Source of the DNA: Nannocystis exedens | GTDB lineage: Bacteria; Myxococcota_A; Polyangia; Nannocystales; Nannocystaceae | Assembly: GCF_002343915.1 (NCBI RefSeq) | Contig: NZ_NETK01000002.1 | Coordinates: 310,001 to 374,000 of the forward strand | Direction: 5' to 3' | DNA length: 64,000 nt | Shown here: positions 1 to 7,748 of the stretch, piece after piece | Layout: each line of letters starts with the position of its first letter | Numbering within the stretch: the stretch's first letter is position 1 | Notes under the pieces: model-generated | What the model was told of the DNA's origin: nothing | Databases searched by the model: none | Seen by the model: the letters and a program-made list of their open reading frames with translations, nothing else | Translations under genes and position numbers: made by a program

Positions 1-232
1 TGCCGGCGTACGCCAGGAACATCGCGAAGACCATGAAGCTCATCGCGCAGATCTGCGTAACCTTTGCCAAAACGTCGGAGCTGCCGCCCCCGCCGAAGAC
101 GCTCTGACTGGCCCCGCCACCGAGCGCCGTGCCCATGCCGCCGCGCCCTGCCTGCAGCAGGATGACCAGCACCATGAACAGGCACACCAGGATGTAGAGG
201 ACCGAGACGATGGTGACGATGATGTCGAACAT
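1..232 (-). CDS. secG: Protein translocase subunit SecG, partial (C-terminus off the window)
   Basis: This is the small membrane subunit of the SecYEG channel, which assists Sec-dependent export. Translation from ATG 232 gives MFDIIVTIVSVLYILVCLFM, a first membrane segment. It is followed by the SecG-type stretch VILLQAGRGGMGTALGGG and a second hydrophobic segment (ICAMSFMVFAMFLAY) at the window edge. The gene runs off the left end, so only 77 codons are visible. It lies 12 bp downstream of tpiA on the same strand, and pgk-tpiA-secG is a common bacterial gene order. The identification is secure from the two-helix layout and the LLQAGRGGMG motif. Confidence 0.93.
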   Translation of the reverse strand, partial: MFDIIVTIVSVLYILVCLFMVLVILLQAGRGGMGTALGGGASQSVFGGGGSSDVLAKVTQICAMSFMVFAMFLAYAG

Positions 233-244
233 GGAGAGCTCGGC

Positions 245-1030
245 TTAGCTGGCCTCGGCGACGAGCCGGACGATCTGCAGGAAGGCTTCGGCCTCGAGCG
301 AGGCCCCGCCGACGAGGAAGCCGTCGACGTCACCCGCGGCCATGAGCCCGGCCGCGTTTCCGGGCTTCACACTACCACCGTACAGGATCGATCTGTCGGC
401 GCCGGTCGCGCCATACTGCTCGGTGAGCCAGGTCCGGATCCTCCGGTGCATGGCCCCGGCATCGCGGGCGCTGGCCGTCTTGCCGGTGCCGATCGCCCAG
501 ACGGGCTCGTAGGCGATGACGAGGCGGTCCTGGAAGAGTTCAGGATCGACTCCAGCAAGTGAGGCGGAAAGCTGCGAAATCACGAAGTTTTCGTGATTGC
601 CACTCTCGCGGATTTCGAGCCCCTCGCCGACGCACAGCACGACCCGCAACCCGCCCTGGAGGGCGCACAGGACCTTGCGAGCGATGAGCGCGTCGTCCTC
701 GTGGAAATGCGTCCGGCGCTCGGAGTGGCCGATGATCGCGCCGTGGACGCCGACATCGGCGAGCTGGCCCGGGCCGACCTCGCCGGTGAAGGCGCCTTCT
801 TCCTGGGCCGCGCAGTTCTGGCCGAACAGGTACAGCGGCCCGGCCGGGCGGCTCCACGGGGCGAGGGCGTCGAGCGCGACCATCGTCGGCGCGACGCCGA
901 TCTTGGTGCGCACCGGGCCCTCGAGCAGCTCGGGTGGGAGGCCGTCGACGATCTCCGTCGCCAGCAGCTCCGCCGTGCCGCGGAACAGGTTCTGCTTCCA
1001 GTTGCCGATCGTCCAGCGAACTCGTGCCAC
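245..1030 (-). CDS. tpiA: Triosephosphate isomerase
   Basis: Glycolytic TIM-barrel enzyme that interconverts dihydroxyacetone phosphate and glyceraldehyde 3-phosphate in the cytoplasm. Visible family signatures are NWKQN near the N-terminus (catalytic Lys), IIGHSERR (catalytic His), AYEPVWAIGTG (catalytic Glu and flexible loop 6) and YGGSVK (phosphate binding). I chose GTG at 1030, giving 261 residues. It starts one base after the pgk stop and is preceded by a GGAG element. An upstream in-frame start at 1060 would overlap pgk by 29 bp and add ten residues outside the family fold. The gene is almost certainly cotranscribed with pgk and secG. Confidence 0.97.
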   Translation of the reverse strand: MARVRWTIGNWKQNLFRGTAELLATEIVDGLPPELLEGPVRTKIGVAPTMVALDALAPWSRPAGPLYLFGQNCAAQEEGAFTGEVGPGQLADVGVHGAIIGHSERRTHFHEDDALIARKVLCALQGGLRVVLCVGEGLEIRESGNHENFVISQLSASLAGVDPELFQDRLVIAYEPVWAIGTGKTASARDAGAMHRRIRTWLTEQYGATGADRSILYGGSVKPGNAAGLMAAGDVDGFLVGGASLEAEAFLQIVRLVAEAS

Positions 1031-1031
1031 G

Positions 1032-2264
1032 TCACGCGCTCCGGTTCGTGAGCAGGACATCGATGCCCGGCAAACTGCCGCCGGACTCGATCATCTCCAG
1101 CGAGGCGCCGCCGCCGGTGGAGACGTGATCGATCTTGTCGGCCACGCCGCTGTCCTGCAGGGCCGCGACGCTGTCGCCGCCGCCGACCACGGTAAAGCCG
1201 CCGCAATCGGCAACCGCCCGCGCCACCGCGAGCGTCCCCTCGGCGAACACCGAGTTCTCGAACAGCCCCATCGGCCCGTTCCAGAACACCAGCTTGGCGC
1301 CGAGGATGGCCGCGCGGAACCGCGCAGCGCTGGCCGGGCCGATGTCGAGGGCCATCTCGTCGTCGCCGAGAGCGCCGCTCTCGACCTGGATCACCCGGGC
1401 CGAGGTCGCCTTGGTGCCGGCGCCGACGCGCAGGTCGGTCGGGAGCAGCACGCGCACGTCGCGGGCGCCGGCGCGGGTCAGCAGGTTCTTGCAGTCGGCG
1501 AACCGGTCGGGCTCGTGCAGCGAGGCGCCGACGGCCACGCCGGCCGCGGCGAGGAAGGTGTTGGCCATCGCGCCGCCGATCAGGATGCTGTCGCCCGGCC
1601 GCAGGCGCTCGAGGATCGCCAGCAGCACCGGCAGCTTGTCGCTGACCTTGGCGCCGCCGACGACGGTCACGAACGGGTGGTCGGGGTGGTGGATCACGCG
1701 GCCGAGCGCCTCGACCTCGGCCTGCAGCAGGAGCCCGGCGGCCTTGTCGGCGACGAGCTCCGGCACGCCGACGATCGACGCGTGCGCGCGGTGCGAGGCG
1801 CCGAAGGCGTCGTTGACGTAGGCGTCGCACAGCGAGGCCAGCGCCTGCGCGAAGGCCGGATCGTTGCGGGTCTCGCCGGGGTGCCAGCGCAGGTTCTCGA
1901 GCAGCACGATCTGTCCGGCGCGGGTGTCGTGCACCAGCTTGGTGACGCCGTCGCCGACGACCTCGTCGGGCAGCCGGACCTCGCAGCCGAGCAGCTCGGC
2001 GAGGCGGGCGCCGACCGGCTCCATCGAGTACTTCGGGTCAGGTGCGCCGTCCGGCCGGCCGAGGTGCGAGCCGAGGATCAGCCGGGCGCCGCGCTCCTGC
2101 AGCTTGCGGAGGGTGGGCAGGGTGGCTGAAATGCGGGTGTCGTCGCGGACCTGGCCGTCCTTCAAAGGGACGTTGAAGTCGACCCGAACGAACACTCGAC
2201 GATTGCCGACGTCGAGCCGGTCAAGCGTGCTTATCGCCCGCGGAGCGTCTGCGGTAGTCGCCAT
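1032..2264 (-). CDS. pgk: Phosphoglycerate kinase
   Basis: Catalyses phosphate transfer between 1,3-bisphosphoglycerate and ADP in glycolysis and gluconeogenesis. The 410-residue product has the family length. It shows RVDFNVPL, SHLGRP and LLENLRWHPGE in the N-terminal substrate domain, then VVGGAKVSDK, FWNGPMGLFE, GGGDSVAAL and STGGGASLEM in the nucleotide domain. The ATG at 2264 fits the usual N-terminus; an upstream in-frame GTG at 2300 would add twelve unsupported residues. It is the first gene of pgk-tpiA-secG. No gapdh gene precedes it here, unlike many bacteria where gap-pgk-tpiA is contiguous. Confidence 0.98.
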   Translation of the reverse strand: MATTADAPRAISTLDRLDVGNRRVFVRVDFNVPLKDGQVRDDTRISATLPTLRKLQERGARLILGSHLGRPDGAPDPKYSMEPVGARLAELLGCEVRLPDEVVGDGVTKLVHDTRAGQIVLLENLRWHPGETRNDPAFAQALASLCDAYVNDAFGASHRAHASIVGVPELVADKAAGLLLQAEVEALGRVIHHPDHPFVTVVGGAKVSDKLPVLLAILERLRPGDSILIGGAMANTFLAAAGVAVGASLHEPDRFADCKNLLTRAGARDVRVLLPTDLRVGAGTKATSARVIQVESGALGDDEMALDIGPASAARFRAAILGAKLVFWNGPMGLFENSVFAEGTLAVARAVADCGGFTVVGGGDSVAALQDSGVADKIDHVSTGGGASLEMIESGGSLPGIDVLLTNRSA

Positions 2265-2384
2265 GGCGGACCCATACCGACCCTCCGCGGGCAAGTCCAC
2301 GCCGACAGGCGTGAGTTCTCAGGGCGCAGTCAGGGGCCAGGCGGACGACGGCCCCGACAGCCGAACAGAAATGCGTCGGGCCCG

Positions 2385-2603
2385 CTACTCGGCGGCCCAG
2401 CGGGCATCCGTCGCCTCGCGGACCTGGCGAAGATCGTGGCTCACCAGCTCGAGCAGCTCCGACGACAGCGCGACGATCTGCTCCGGCGTGTAGCCTTGCT
2501 CCCGCATCTGACGGAACAGGGAACGGGCCAGGATGCTGAGGGCGCGACGGTTCTCGGCGCGGGATGCCCCCTCGGGCGACGGTGCTTGAGCGACTGGGAT
2601 CAT
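2385..2603 (-). CDS. Small hypothetical protein upstream of pgk (72 aa)
   Basis: A 72-residue soluble, charged, mostly helical protein with no signal peptide or membrane segment. Its core (SLFRQMREQGYTPEQIVALS, continuing into SELLELVSHDLR) looks like a conserved helical domain rather than random high-GC translation. ATG 2603 has an AAGGA element 6 nt upstream, which supports translation. It lies 120 bp upstream of pgk on the same strand and may share its transcript. I do not recognise a characterised family. A role linked to glycolytic gene expression would be a guess from position only. Confidence 0.7.
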   Translation of the reverse strand: MIPVAQAPSPEGASRAENRRALSILARSLFRQMREQGYTPEQIVALSSELLELVSHDLRQVREATDARWAAE

Positions 2604-2745
2604 GCGGCGTCCTTCTCGGCCAGGCCGCCCTGCAAGCCTCGGGCAGGGTTCGGACGATATGCCGTCAGCTCGGCAGAAGAGTCAATATTGGCGCACGGTT
2701 AGCGCAGTCACGACCGGCGGGCCGAGGCGCGGACTCGCAGCCCGT

Positions 2746-2806
2746 GCGCATCTGGATGCACGCCGACCGCAACATCGTCCTTCCCCGCGCGTGCACCCAG
2801 ATGCAC
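2746..2806. terminator. Imperfect inverted repeat between the PilZ gene and the small protein gene
   Basis: An 18-nt arm at 2746-2763 (GCGCATCTGGATGCACGC) and its near complement at 2789-2806 can form a hairpin with about three mismatches and a 25-nt loop. It lies downstream of the PilZ gene and upstream of the 72-aa gene. It could therefore be a terminator without a T-run, or an operator. No other gene is seen between 2604 and 2850, apart from a short GC alternating run near 2828. Confidence 0.4.
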
Positions 2807-2850
2807 AGCGCGTCACGATCTGCACCCCCGCGCGCGCGCGCGCCGGGCGA

Positions 2851-3213
2851 TCAGTTCGCGGCCGGCGTCGGCAGGTTGATCTGGCCGAACAGGATCTTGA
2901 GCAGCACATCGAACCGCTGCCACACGTCGGGGGTCGGCTGCGAGAACGCGACCCCGACCTGATATTGCCCCTCGGTCGGGGTCAACCACAGCACCTGCCC
3001 GAGCAGCGACAGCGGCTCGCTCATGCCCCACTCGAAGACGAGCCGCAGATGCGCGGTGACGTTGATGCCGGCGCCGACCGGATCGCCCACGACGCAACAC
3101 AGGCCCGCCTCGGTGATGTCCCGGATCCGCCCCGAGATCCGCGCGCGCCCGGTGTCGAGCTCGACGGCGAGGTCACAGACGAAGCGATCGTTGGCGGGCC
3201 GCGAAACGCTCAC
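2851..3213 (-). CDS. PilZ domain protein
   Basis: A single-domain protein of about 120 residues, likely a c-di-GMP-responsive or PilZ-fold adaptor. The fold is suggested by RISGRIRDITEAGLCCVV, which matches the (D/N)hSxxG-type strand of PilZ domains. A later stretch (SLLGQVLWLTPTEGQYQVGV, then AF) matches the GxVxW...GvxF strand pair typical of these proteins. The N-terminus lacks a clear RxxxR motif, since SRPANDRFVCDL offers only part of it, so c-di-GMP binding is uncertain. GTG 3213 was chosen because the upstream gene ends at 3228 and no better start exists. It follows two exported-protein genes and may be the last gene of their operon. Confidence 0.8.
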   Translation of the reverse strand: MSVSRPANDRFVCDLAVELDTGRARISGRIRDITEAGLCCVVGDPVGAGINVTAHLRLVFEWGMSEPLSLLGQVLWLTPTEGQYQVGVAFSQPTPDVWQRFDVLLKILFGQINLPTPAAN

Positions 3214-3227
3214 GAGCGCGGAGCTTA

Positions 3228-3815
3228 TCAGAAGCGGAGGCCGGTGAGGCCGGTCAGCACGGCCTCGAGCTCGGCGACCCGCACTCGCCGACCGATCGCC
3301 TCCTGGCCGTCGCGGGCCGGGAGCAGGGCGATCTCGAGCAAGAGCTGCTGCCGCTCGAAGTAGAGCTGGGTGACCGCCACCAGCACCCGCTCGCGCTCGG
3401 CGGCCGCGTCGAGGATCGCCCGGGCCGCTCGCAGCTCGTCGGGGTTGAAGACGAGGCGGCCGAGCTCCCAGGTCGCCCGGACCCTCGCGCCTCGCCCGGC
3501 GCCCAGGTCCTGCGTCAGCGCGTCGGCCGTGCCCGCGGCCTGGTCGAGCTGGTAGTCGCGGTCGATCGTCTGATCGTACTCGCCTTGCACGCTCGGCAGC
3601 GCGGCCGCGGCCCTCGCCCGCGCGAGCAGCCGACGCGCGCTCCTGGGCCCGAGCGCCAGCCGCTGGACCACCGCTTGCTGGACCTCGGCGATCGTCGGCC
3701 GCGCCGGCAGGGCCGCCAGCGCACGCTCGAGCGCGGCCGGCTCGGGCACCGGCGTGGGCGGAGGCGCCGGCGCGAGCGACAGGGACCATAGAAGGAGCGA
3801 GCGGAGCGCGATCAT
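3228..3815 (-). CDS. Exported helical protein with a YFERQQ motif
   Basis: A 195-residue protein that begins with a short hydrophobic signal-like segment (ALRSLLLWSLSLAPAP) and is otherwise rich in Ala/Arg helices. The stretch RATWELGRLVFNPDELRAAR, followed about 20 residues later by TQLYFERQQLLLE, resembles a conserved deltaproteobacterial family of periplasmic proteins of unknown function. The helical pattern is also faintly reminiscent of outer-membrane efflux proteins, but it is too short to be TolC. Its ATG overlaps the stop of the upstream gene as ATGA, so the two are translationally coupled. Function is unknown. Confidence 0.75.
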   Translation of the reverse strand: MIALRSLLLWSLSLAPAPPPTPVPEPAALERALAALPARPTIAEVQQAVVQRLALGPRSARRLLARARAAAALPSVQGEYDQTIDRDYQLDQAAGTADALTQDLGAGRGARVRATWELGRLVFNPDELRAARAILDAAAERERVLVAVTQLYFERQQLLLEIALLPARDGQEAIGRRVRVAELEAVLTGLTGLRF

Positions 3816-4576
3816 CGGACCTCTCCTCCGCACACGATCGCCGCCAGGGCCTCGCGCTCCGCGATCGCCAGCGGTCCGCGGCTGCGCGTCGGCGGCAGCT
3901 CGCGCAGCTGCGGATGACGGGCGGCATGCAGCTCCTGCCAGGCGAGCTGGCGACCGAGCCAGCGCAGCGGGTCGAACGCGACGCCGAGGCTGGCGACCAC
4001 GGACGCGCTCGTGGTCGCCTCGTGGACCGCTCCGACGCCTTGGCGCGCCTGGGCCCGCAGCTCGAGGCTGACGAAGAAGTCGAGCCCGCCCGGACGGCGC
4101 AGCCGGCCGAGCGCCGGGCCGCGGACGCACTGACCTGCCGGCAACGGGCAAGGGGAGGGCGCCCAGGCCCAGCGCCCGCGGCTGTAGATCGGGACATGTC
4201 CGCTGGGACTGCAAGCGATCGCCGTCAGGCGCTCGCGCGGATCGATCGCCGAGTCGGCGGGCTGCAGCGACGGATCGCCGCGCGTCAGCACGAACGTCGC
4301 GTCGTCCGCCCCGCGCACCACCGCGGTGGCGGCGTCGAGGAAGGCCGCACGCGCCTCGCGAGGATCGGGCGCGCCGGGCGGAAGATCGACGCGCTGCCAG
4401 CAGGCCGGGTCGGGAGCACCGCGACGGCTGCCGTCGTCCCAGCAGACCCACAAGGCCGAGCGCACCGCTCCGAGCCAGGCTCGCGGCGCGGCGCTTCCGC
4501 CGTGCAGCAGCAGCGCCGGCGGCTCGTGGGCGGCCGGCGGCGAGAACAACAAGAAGAGAGCGAGGACAGGATGCAC
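3812..4576 (-). CDS. Hypothetical exported protein
   Basis: A predicted 254-residue secreted or periplasmic protein with signal-like start VHPVLALFLLFSPPAAH. The mature part contains several Cys residues and RGDPSLQ/IDPRERLTAIAC segments that I cannot assign. I prefer GTG 4576 over ATG 4612. It places the signal peptide at the N-terminus and sits exactly mirror-symmetric to the GTG start of the divergent gene at 4669, within a 104-bp imperfect palindrome. It is translationally coupled to the next gene downstream by an ATGA overlap. Confidence 0.7.
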   Translation of the reverse strand: MHPVLALFLLFSPPAAHEPPALLLHGGSAAPRAWLGAVRSALWVCWDDGSRRGAPDPACWQRVDLPPGAPDPREARAAFLDAATAVVRGADDATFVLTRGDPSLQPADSAIDPRERLTAIACSPSGHVPIYSRGRWAWAPSPCPLPAGQCVRGPALGRLRRPGGLDFFVSLELRAQARQGVGAVHEATTSASVVASLGVAFDPLRWLGRQLAWQELHAARHPQLRELPPTRSRGPLAIAEREALAAIVCGGEVR

Positions 4577-4674
4577 ACGGTGAGGTCGTTCGAACCGGGC
4601 TCGCTCTTGCATCGCCGCGAAAAAAAGTTGCGCTGCAAAATCGGGCCGGGTCGCGACGACCTCCCCGTGTGCAT
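4571..4674. repeat. 104-bp imperfect palindrome forming a divergent start region
   Basis: The sequence from 4571 to 4674 is nearly its own reverse complement. Both ends read ATGCACACGG inward, and about 37 of the first 46 positions of each arm match across the axis near 4622. The centre holds an A7 run flanked by GTTGCGC. The GTG start codons of the two divergent genes (4576 on minus, 4669 on plus) occupy mirror positions. Each arm therefore carries the 5' end of one gene and probably one promoter or operator half. It looks like an inverted duplication of a gene start. Confidence 0.8.
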
Positions 4675-5580
4675 TCGAACTTCTTCCTCTCGCTTTCGCT
4701 CGCCGCGGCGGCTCCGCTCGCGCCGCTCGACATCGGTCCCGGGCTCGCGCCGCCGCCCCCCGGCCCCGGCTTCCACTTCATCGACGTCGGCCAGGGCGCG
4801 TCGCTCCTGCTCGTCGGCCGCGAGGGCCACGCCGTGCTCGTCGACGCCGGTCCGCCGGCCGCGAGCGAGCCGATCCTGGCCGCCCTGGCCGCGCACGGCC
4901 TCGCCGCGGTCGACCTCTGGATCTTCTCCCACTTCGACAACGACCACATCGGCGGCTTCGTCCGCGTGCTCGCCGGGCCCGACAACCTCGCCGGCACCGA
5001 CGACGACCTCGAGCTGCGCGAGCGCTGGGATCGCGGCCTCGACGACCTGCCCGAGACGCCGGCCGCGGTCGCCTATGCGGCAACTGCCGGCCCGCGGACC
5101 ACCGCGCGTCCCGGCGATCGCTGGGACGCGCCGGGCATGGTCGTCCGCGTCGTCGCGGCGGGTTCGCCGCCGGAGCGTGCGGCCGAAAACGAGCGCGGTC
5201 TGGCCCTGTGCATCGAGGTGGAAGGCACCACGCTCCTCGCTCCAGGCGATCTCCCGTTCGTCCAGGTCGAGGCCGCTGCGCGGGCATGCGGCGCCGTCGA
5301 CGTGTTGTGGACCAGCCACCACGGCAGCCGCACCGGGATCTCCCAGGCCGTTCTCGCCGCTGCAGCGCCCGCGCTGGTCGTCATCTCCGCGGGCGGCGAC
5401 AATTCCTACTGCCACCCGCACCCCGAGACGCTGTCCTTGCTCCAGTCTTACCGTGTGTGGTCGACAGACCTCGCCGGCGCCTCGCCCCACGGTCCCTGTC
5501 CTGGCCTCGGGGCCGCCTGGGGAGCCGAGCATCACCTCGCGCTGGCCGATCTGTGGCTGTCAGCGGGCGGGGCCGATTGA
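4669..5580 (+). CDS. Exported ComEC/Rec2-like metallo-beta-lactamase-fold hydrolase
   Basis: A 303-residue protein with a signal sequence (FFLSLSLAAAAPLAP) followed by a metallo-beta-lactamase domain of the type found at the ComEC C-terminus. Seen directly: HFIDVGQGAS, LVDAGPP, the metal motif HFDNDH (H88, D90, D92, H93), LPFVQVEAAAR and WTSHHGSRTGIS. There is also VISAGGDNSYCHPHPETL, close to the conserved NxYGHPHPE of ComEC-type nucleases. It is likely a secreted or periplasmic phosphodiesterase, perhaps acting on nucleic acid. No ComEC membrane channel domain is present. GTG 4669 is supported by the palindromic start region. Confidence 0.85.
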   Translation: MHSNFFLSLSLAAAAPLAPLDIGPGLAPPPPGPGFHFIDVGQGASLLLVGREGHAVLVDAGPPAASEPILAALAAHGLAAVDLWIFSHFDNDHIGGFVRVLAGPDNLAGTDDDLELRERWDRGLDDLPETPAAVAYAATAGPRTTARPGDRWDAPGMVVRVVAAGSPPERAAENERGLALCIEVEGTTLLAPGDLPFVQVEAAARACGAVDVLWTSHHGSRTGISQAVLAAAAPALVVISAGGDNSYCHPHPETLSLLQSYRVWSTDLAGASPHGPCPGLGAAWGAEHHLALADLWLSAGGAD

Positions 5581-5655
5581 CCTCGAGTGGATGTCTGGGC
5601 TGCTCAGGCGCGCCGTGGTGCTGGCTCCGCATACGCTGTTACACTGGCGCCGCCC

Positions 5656-6201
5656 GTGCGGCCCTCCAGCTCCCCCCAGGTCCTTCTCGGCGTCGCCCTC
5701 GTCTCCGTTGTGGCTACGGGGTGCAGCGGCTGGGTCGGCTACGGTAACACCTATTACAAGCGCCGTGAGACGTCGGTCTCGCATGAAGCGACCTACAGCT
5801 TCGGAAGCCCCGGCTCGGCCTGGCGTCCGCTCTCGCAAAAGGGCACCCAGGTCGCGTGGTACAGTGAAGGGCTCGACGCCGTCATCGTCCTCGACAGCCA
5901 GTGCGAGATGCACGGCGACAGCTCGCTCGAGCAGTTCACCGACCACCTGCGCATCGATTTTCGTGAGTGGGAGGTGCTGTCGCAGGAGCGCGTCACGCTG
6001 GTCCAGCGCGACGCGGTGCGCACCGTCGTGCTCGCCTCCATCGACGGGGTCGTCAAGACCCAGATGGAGATCTACGTGGTGAAGAAAGACGGCTGCCTGT
6101 TCGACCTCGAGTACATCGCGCCGCCGCGCAGCTTCGAGAGCGGGCGGGGCGACTTCGCCAAGGTCGTCAACGGTTTTACCTTCCCGATCCGGGGCGGGTG
6201 A
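5656..6201 (+). CDS. Lipoprotein at the head of the Mla-type operon
   Basis: A lipoprotein with signal LLGVALVSVVATGC; the Cys of ATGC would be the lipidated residue. The mature domain is about 160 residues, mixed alpha/beta, with no family I can name. GTG 5656 gives a normal lipoprotein signal, and a TACACT -10-like hexamer lies at 5640-5645. The stop codon overlaps the start of the MlaE-like permease gene, so the protein probably works with this lipid transporter, for example as an outer-membrane or periplasmic accessory. That role is inferred from operon position alone. Confidence 0.8.
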   Translation: MRPSSSPQVLLGVALVSVVATGCSGWVGYGNTYYKRRETSVSHEATYSFGSPGSAWRPLSQKGTQVAWYSEGLDAVIVLDSQCEMHGDSSLEQFTDHLRIDFREWEVLSQERVTLVQRDAVRTVVLASIDGVVKTQMEIYVVKKDGCLFDLEYIAPPRSFESGRGDFAKVVNGFTFPIRGG

Positions 6202-6983
6202 GCGTGCGCGGTCCGTTCGAATACATCGGCAAAGAGGTCCGCGCCGGCTTCGACTGGGCGGGCGGCATCTCGCTCCTGCTCGGGCGGGCGCTGGTCCGCG
6301 GCGTCCAGCGGCCGTGGGGCATCTACGACGTCTTCCGCCAGATCGTCGCGCTCGGGATCCGCAGCCTCCCGCTGTCGACGCTGATGGGCGTGTTCGTCGG
6401 CATGGCGCTGACGTGGCAGTTCGGCGAGGCGCTGATGGGCTTCGGCGCCAAGAACGCGGTCGGCTCGGCGGCCGCGCTCGCGCTCGTCCGCGAGCTGGTG
6501 CCGACGCTGATGGCGCTGACGATCGGCGCCAAGATCGCGACGGGCATCACCGCCGAGCTCGGGTCGATGAAGGTGTCGGAGCAGATCGACGCCATCGCCT
6601 CGCTCGGCGCCGACCCGATCAAGAAGCTGGTGTGGCCGCGCCTCATGGCGTCGACGGTCACGCTGCCGCTGCTCAACGTCTACGGCAACGTGCTGGCGTT
6701 GATCGGCGGCGCCTTCATCGCCGACTTCGTGTTCGACGTCCCGGCCGAGTACTTCTACGAGACGTACATCGACGAGCTGTACCCGATGGACTACATCTCG
6801 GGCCTCGTGAAGTCGTTCACGTTCGGCCTGCTGGTCGGCCTCATCGGCTGCTATCAGGGCTTCCAGACCAAGTTCGGCACCGAGGCCGTCGGTATCTCCA
6901 CCACCAACACCGTGGTCGCGACCAGCGTGGCGATCATCGTGTTCGACTTCGTGCTGACGACGATCTTCCTGCCGGTCGGATAG
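6198..6983 (+). CDS. mlaE: MlaE-family lipid ABC transporter permease
   Basis: A 261-residue integral membrane permease of the MlaE/TtgI family, which moves phospholipids or other lipids between envelope membranes together with an MlaF ATPase and MCE proteins. The hallmark regions are visible: LPLSTLMGVFVGMALTWQ, ALALVRELVPTLMALTIGAK, GITAELGSMKVSEQIDAIAS (EQIDAL type) and LGADPIKKLVWPR. GTG 6198 overlaps the upstream stop (GTGA); GTG 6204 is a close alternative. The order lipoprotein, permease, ATPase, MCE protein with overlapping or short junctions indicates one operon. Confidence 0.95.
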   Translation: MSVRGPFEYIGKEVRAGFDWAGGISLLLGRALVRGVQRPWGIYDVFRQIVALGIRSLPLSTLMGVFVGMALTWQFGEALMGFGAKNAVGSAAALALVRELVPTLMALTIGAKIATGITAELGSMKVSEQIDAIASLGADPIKKLVWPRLMASTVTLPLLNVYGNVLALIGGAFIADFVFDVPAEYFYETYIDELYPMDYISGLVKSFTFGLLVGLIGCYQGFQTKFGTEAVGISTTNTVVATSVAIIVFDFVLTTIFLPVG

Positions 6984-6989
6984 TTCGCC

Positions 6990-7748
6990 ATGGCGCCGAT
7001 CATCGAGCTCCGCAACGTCTACAAGCGCTTCGGCGACAACATCATCTACGAAGACATGAGCTTCGGGGTCGAGGCGGGCGAGACGTTTACGATCATCGGC
7101 GGCAGCGGCATGGGCAAGAGCGTGTGCCTCAAGCTGATGATCGGGCTGCTCCCGTACGACGCCGGCCACGTGCTCTACCGCGGCAAGGAGGTCGGCGACA
7201 TGAACGCCGAGGAGCTCCGCGAGCTGCGGCGCAACGTGGCGATGGTGTTCCAGGGCGGCGCGCTCTTTGACTCCATGAGCGTGCTCGACAACGTCACCTA
7301 CGCGCTGCGCGAGCACACCAAGATGTCGGACCAGGACATGCTCGAGCGAGCGAGGGAGTGCCTCGACATGGTGGGGCTCGGGTACGACAAGGACATCCTC
7401 TACCGGATGCCCGCCAGCCTCAGCGGCGGCATGCGCAAGCGCGCCGCGCTCGCGCGGTCGATCGCCATCAAGCCCGAGGTGATCCTGTACGATGAGCCGA
7501 CGACCGGCCTCGACCCGGCCAACATCGAGCGCATCGGCCACATGATCCGGAAGCTGCAGAAAGAGCTCGGCGTGACCAGCATCGTCGTGACCCACGACAT
7601 GCCGATCGCGTGGAAGTGCTCGAACCGGGTGGCGATGCTGTGGCAGCGGAAGTTCCCCCACATCGGCACGCCGGAGGAGATGCAGGCGAACCCGGCGCCC
7701 GAGGTCCACGAGTTCATCAACGGCATCTATCACGAGGACCAGGACTGA
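6990..7748 (+). CDS. mlaF: MlaF-family lipid ABC transporter ATP-binding protein
   Basis: A cytoplasmic ABC ATPase of 252 residues that energises the MlaE permease. It shows Walker A GGSGMGKS, Q-loop MVFQGGALFDSM (the GALFD pattern is typical of MlaF-type ATPases), signature LSGGMRKRAALARS, Walker B VILYDEPTTGLDP and switch His in VVTHDM. It starts 6 bp after mlaE and its stop overlaps the mlaD start (TGATG), so subunit synthesis is coupled. No unusual residue substitutions were seen. Confidence 0.96.
   Translation: MAPIIELRNVYKRFGDNIIYEDMSFGVEAGETFTIIGGSGMGKSVCLKLMIGLLPYDAGHVLYRGKEVGDMNAEELRELRRNVAMVFQGGALFDSMSVLDNVTYALREHTKMSDQDMLERARECLDMVGLGYDKDILYRMPASLSGGMRKRAALARSIAIKPEVILYDEPTTGLDPANIERIGHMIRKLQKELGVTSIVVTHDMPIAWKCSNRVAMLWQRKFPHIGTPEEMQANPAPEVHEFINGIYHEDQD

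Noticed and set aside
6072..7733. 553-codon minus-strand frame opposite mlaE/mlaF
   Set aside because: His/Arg/Asp-rich antisense translation of two clear transporter genes.
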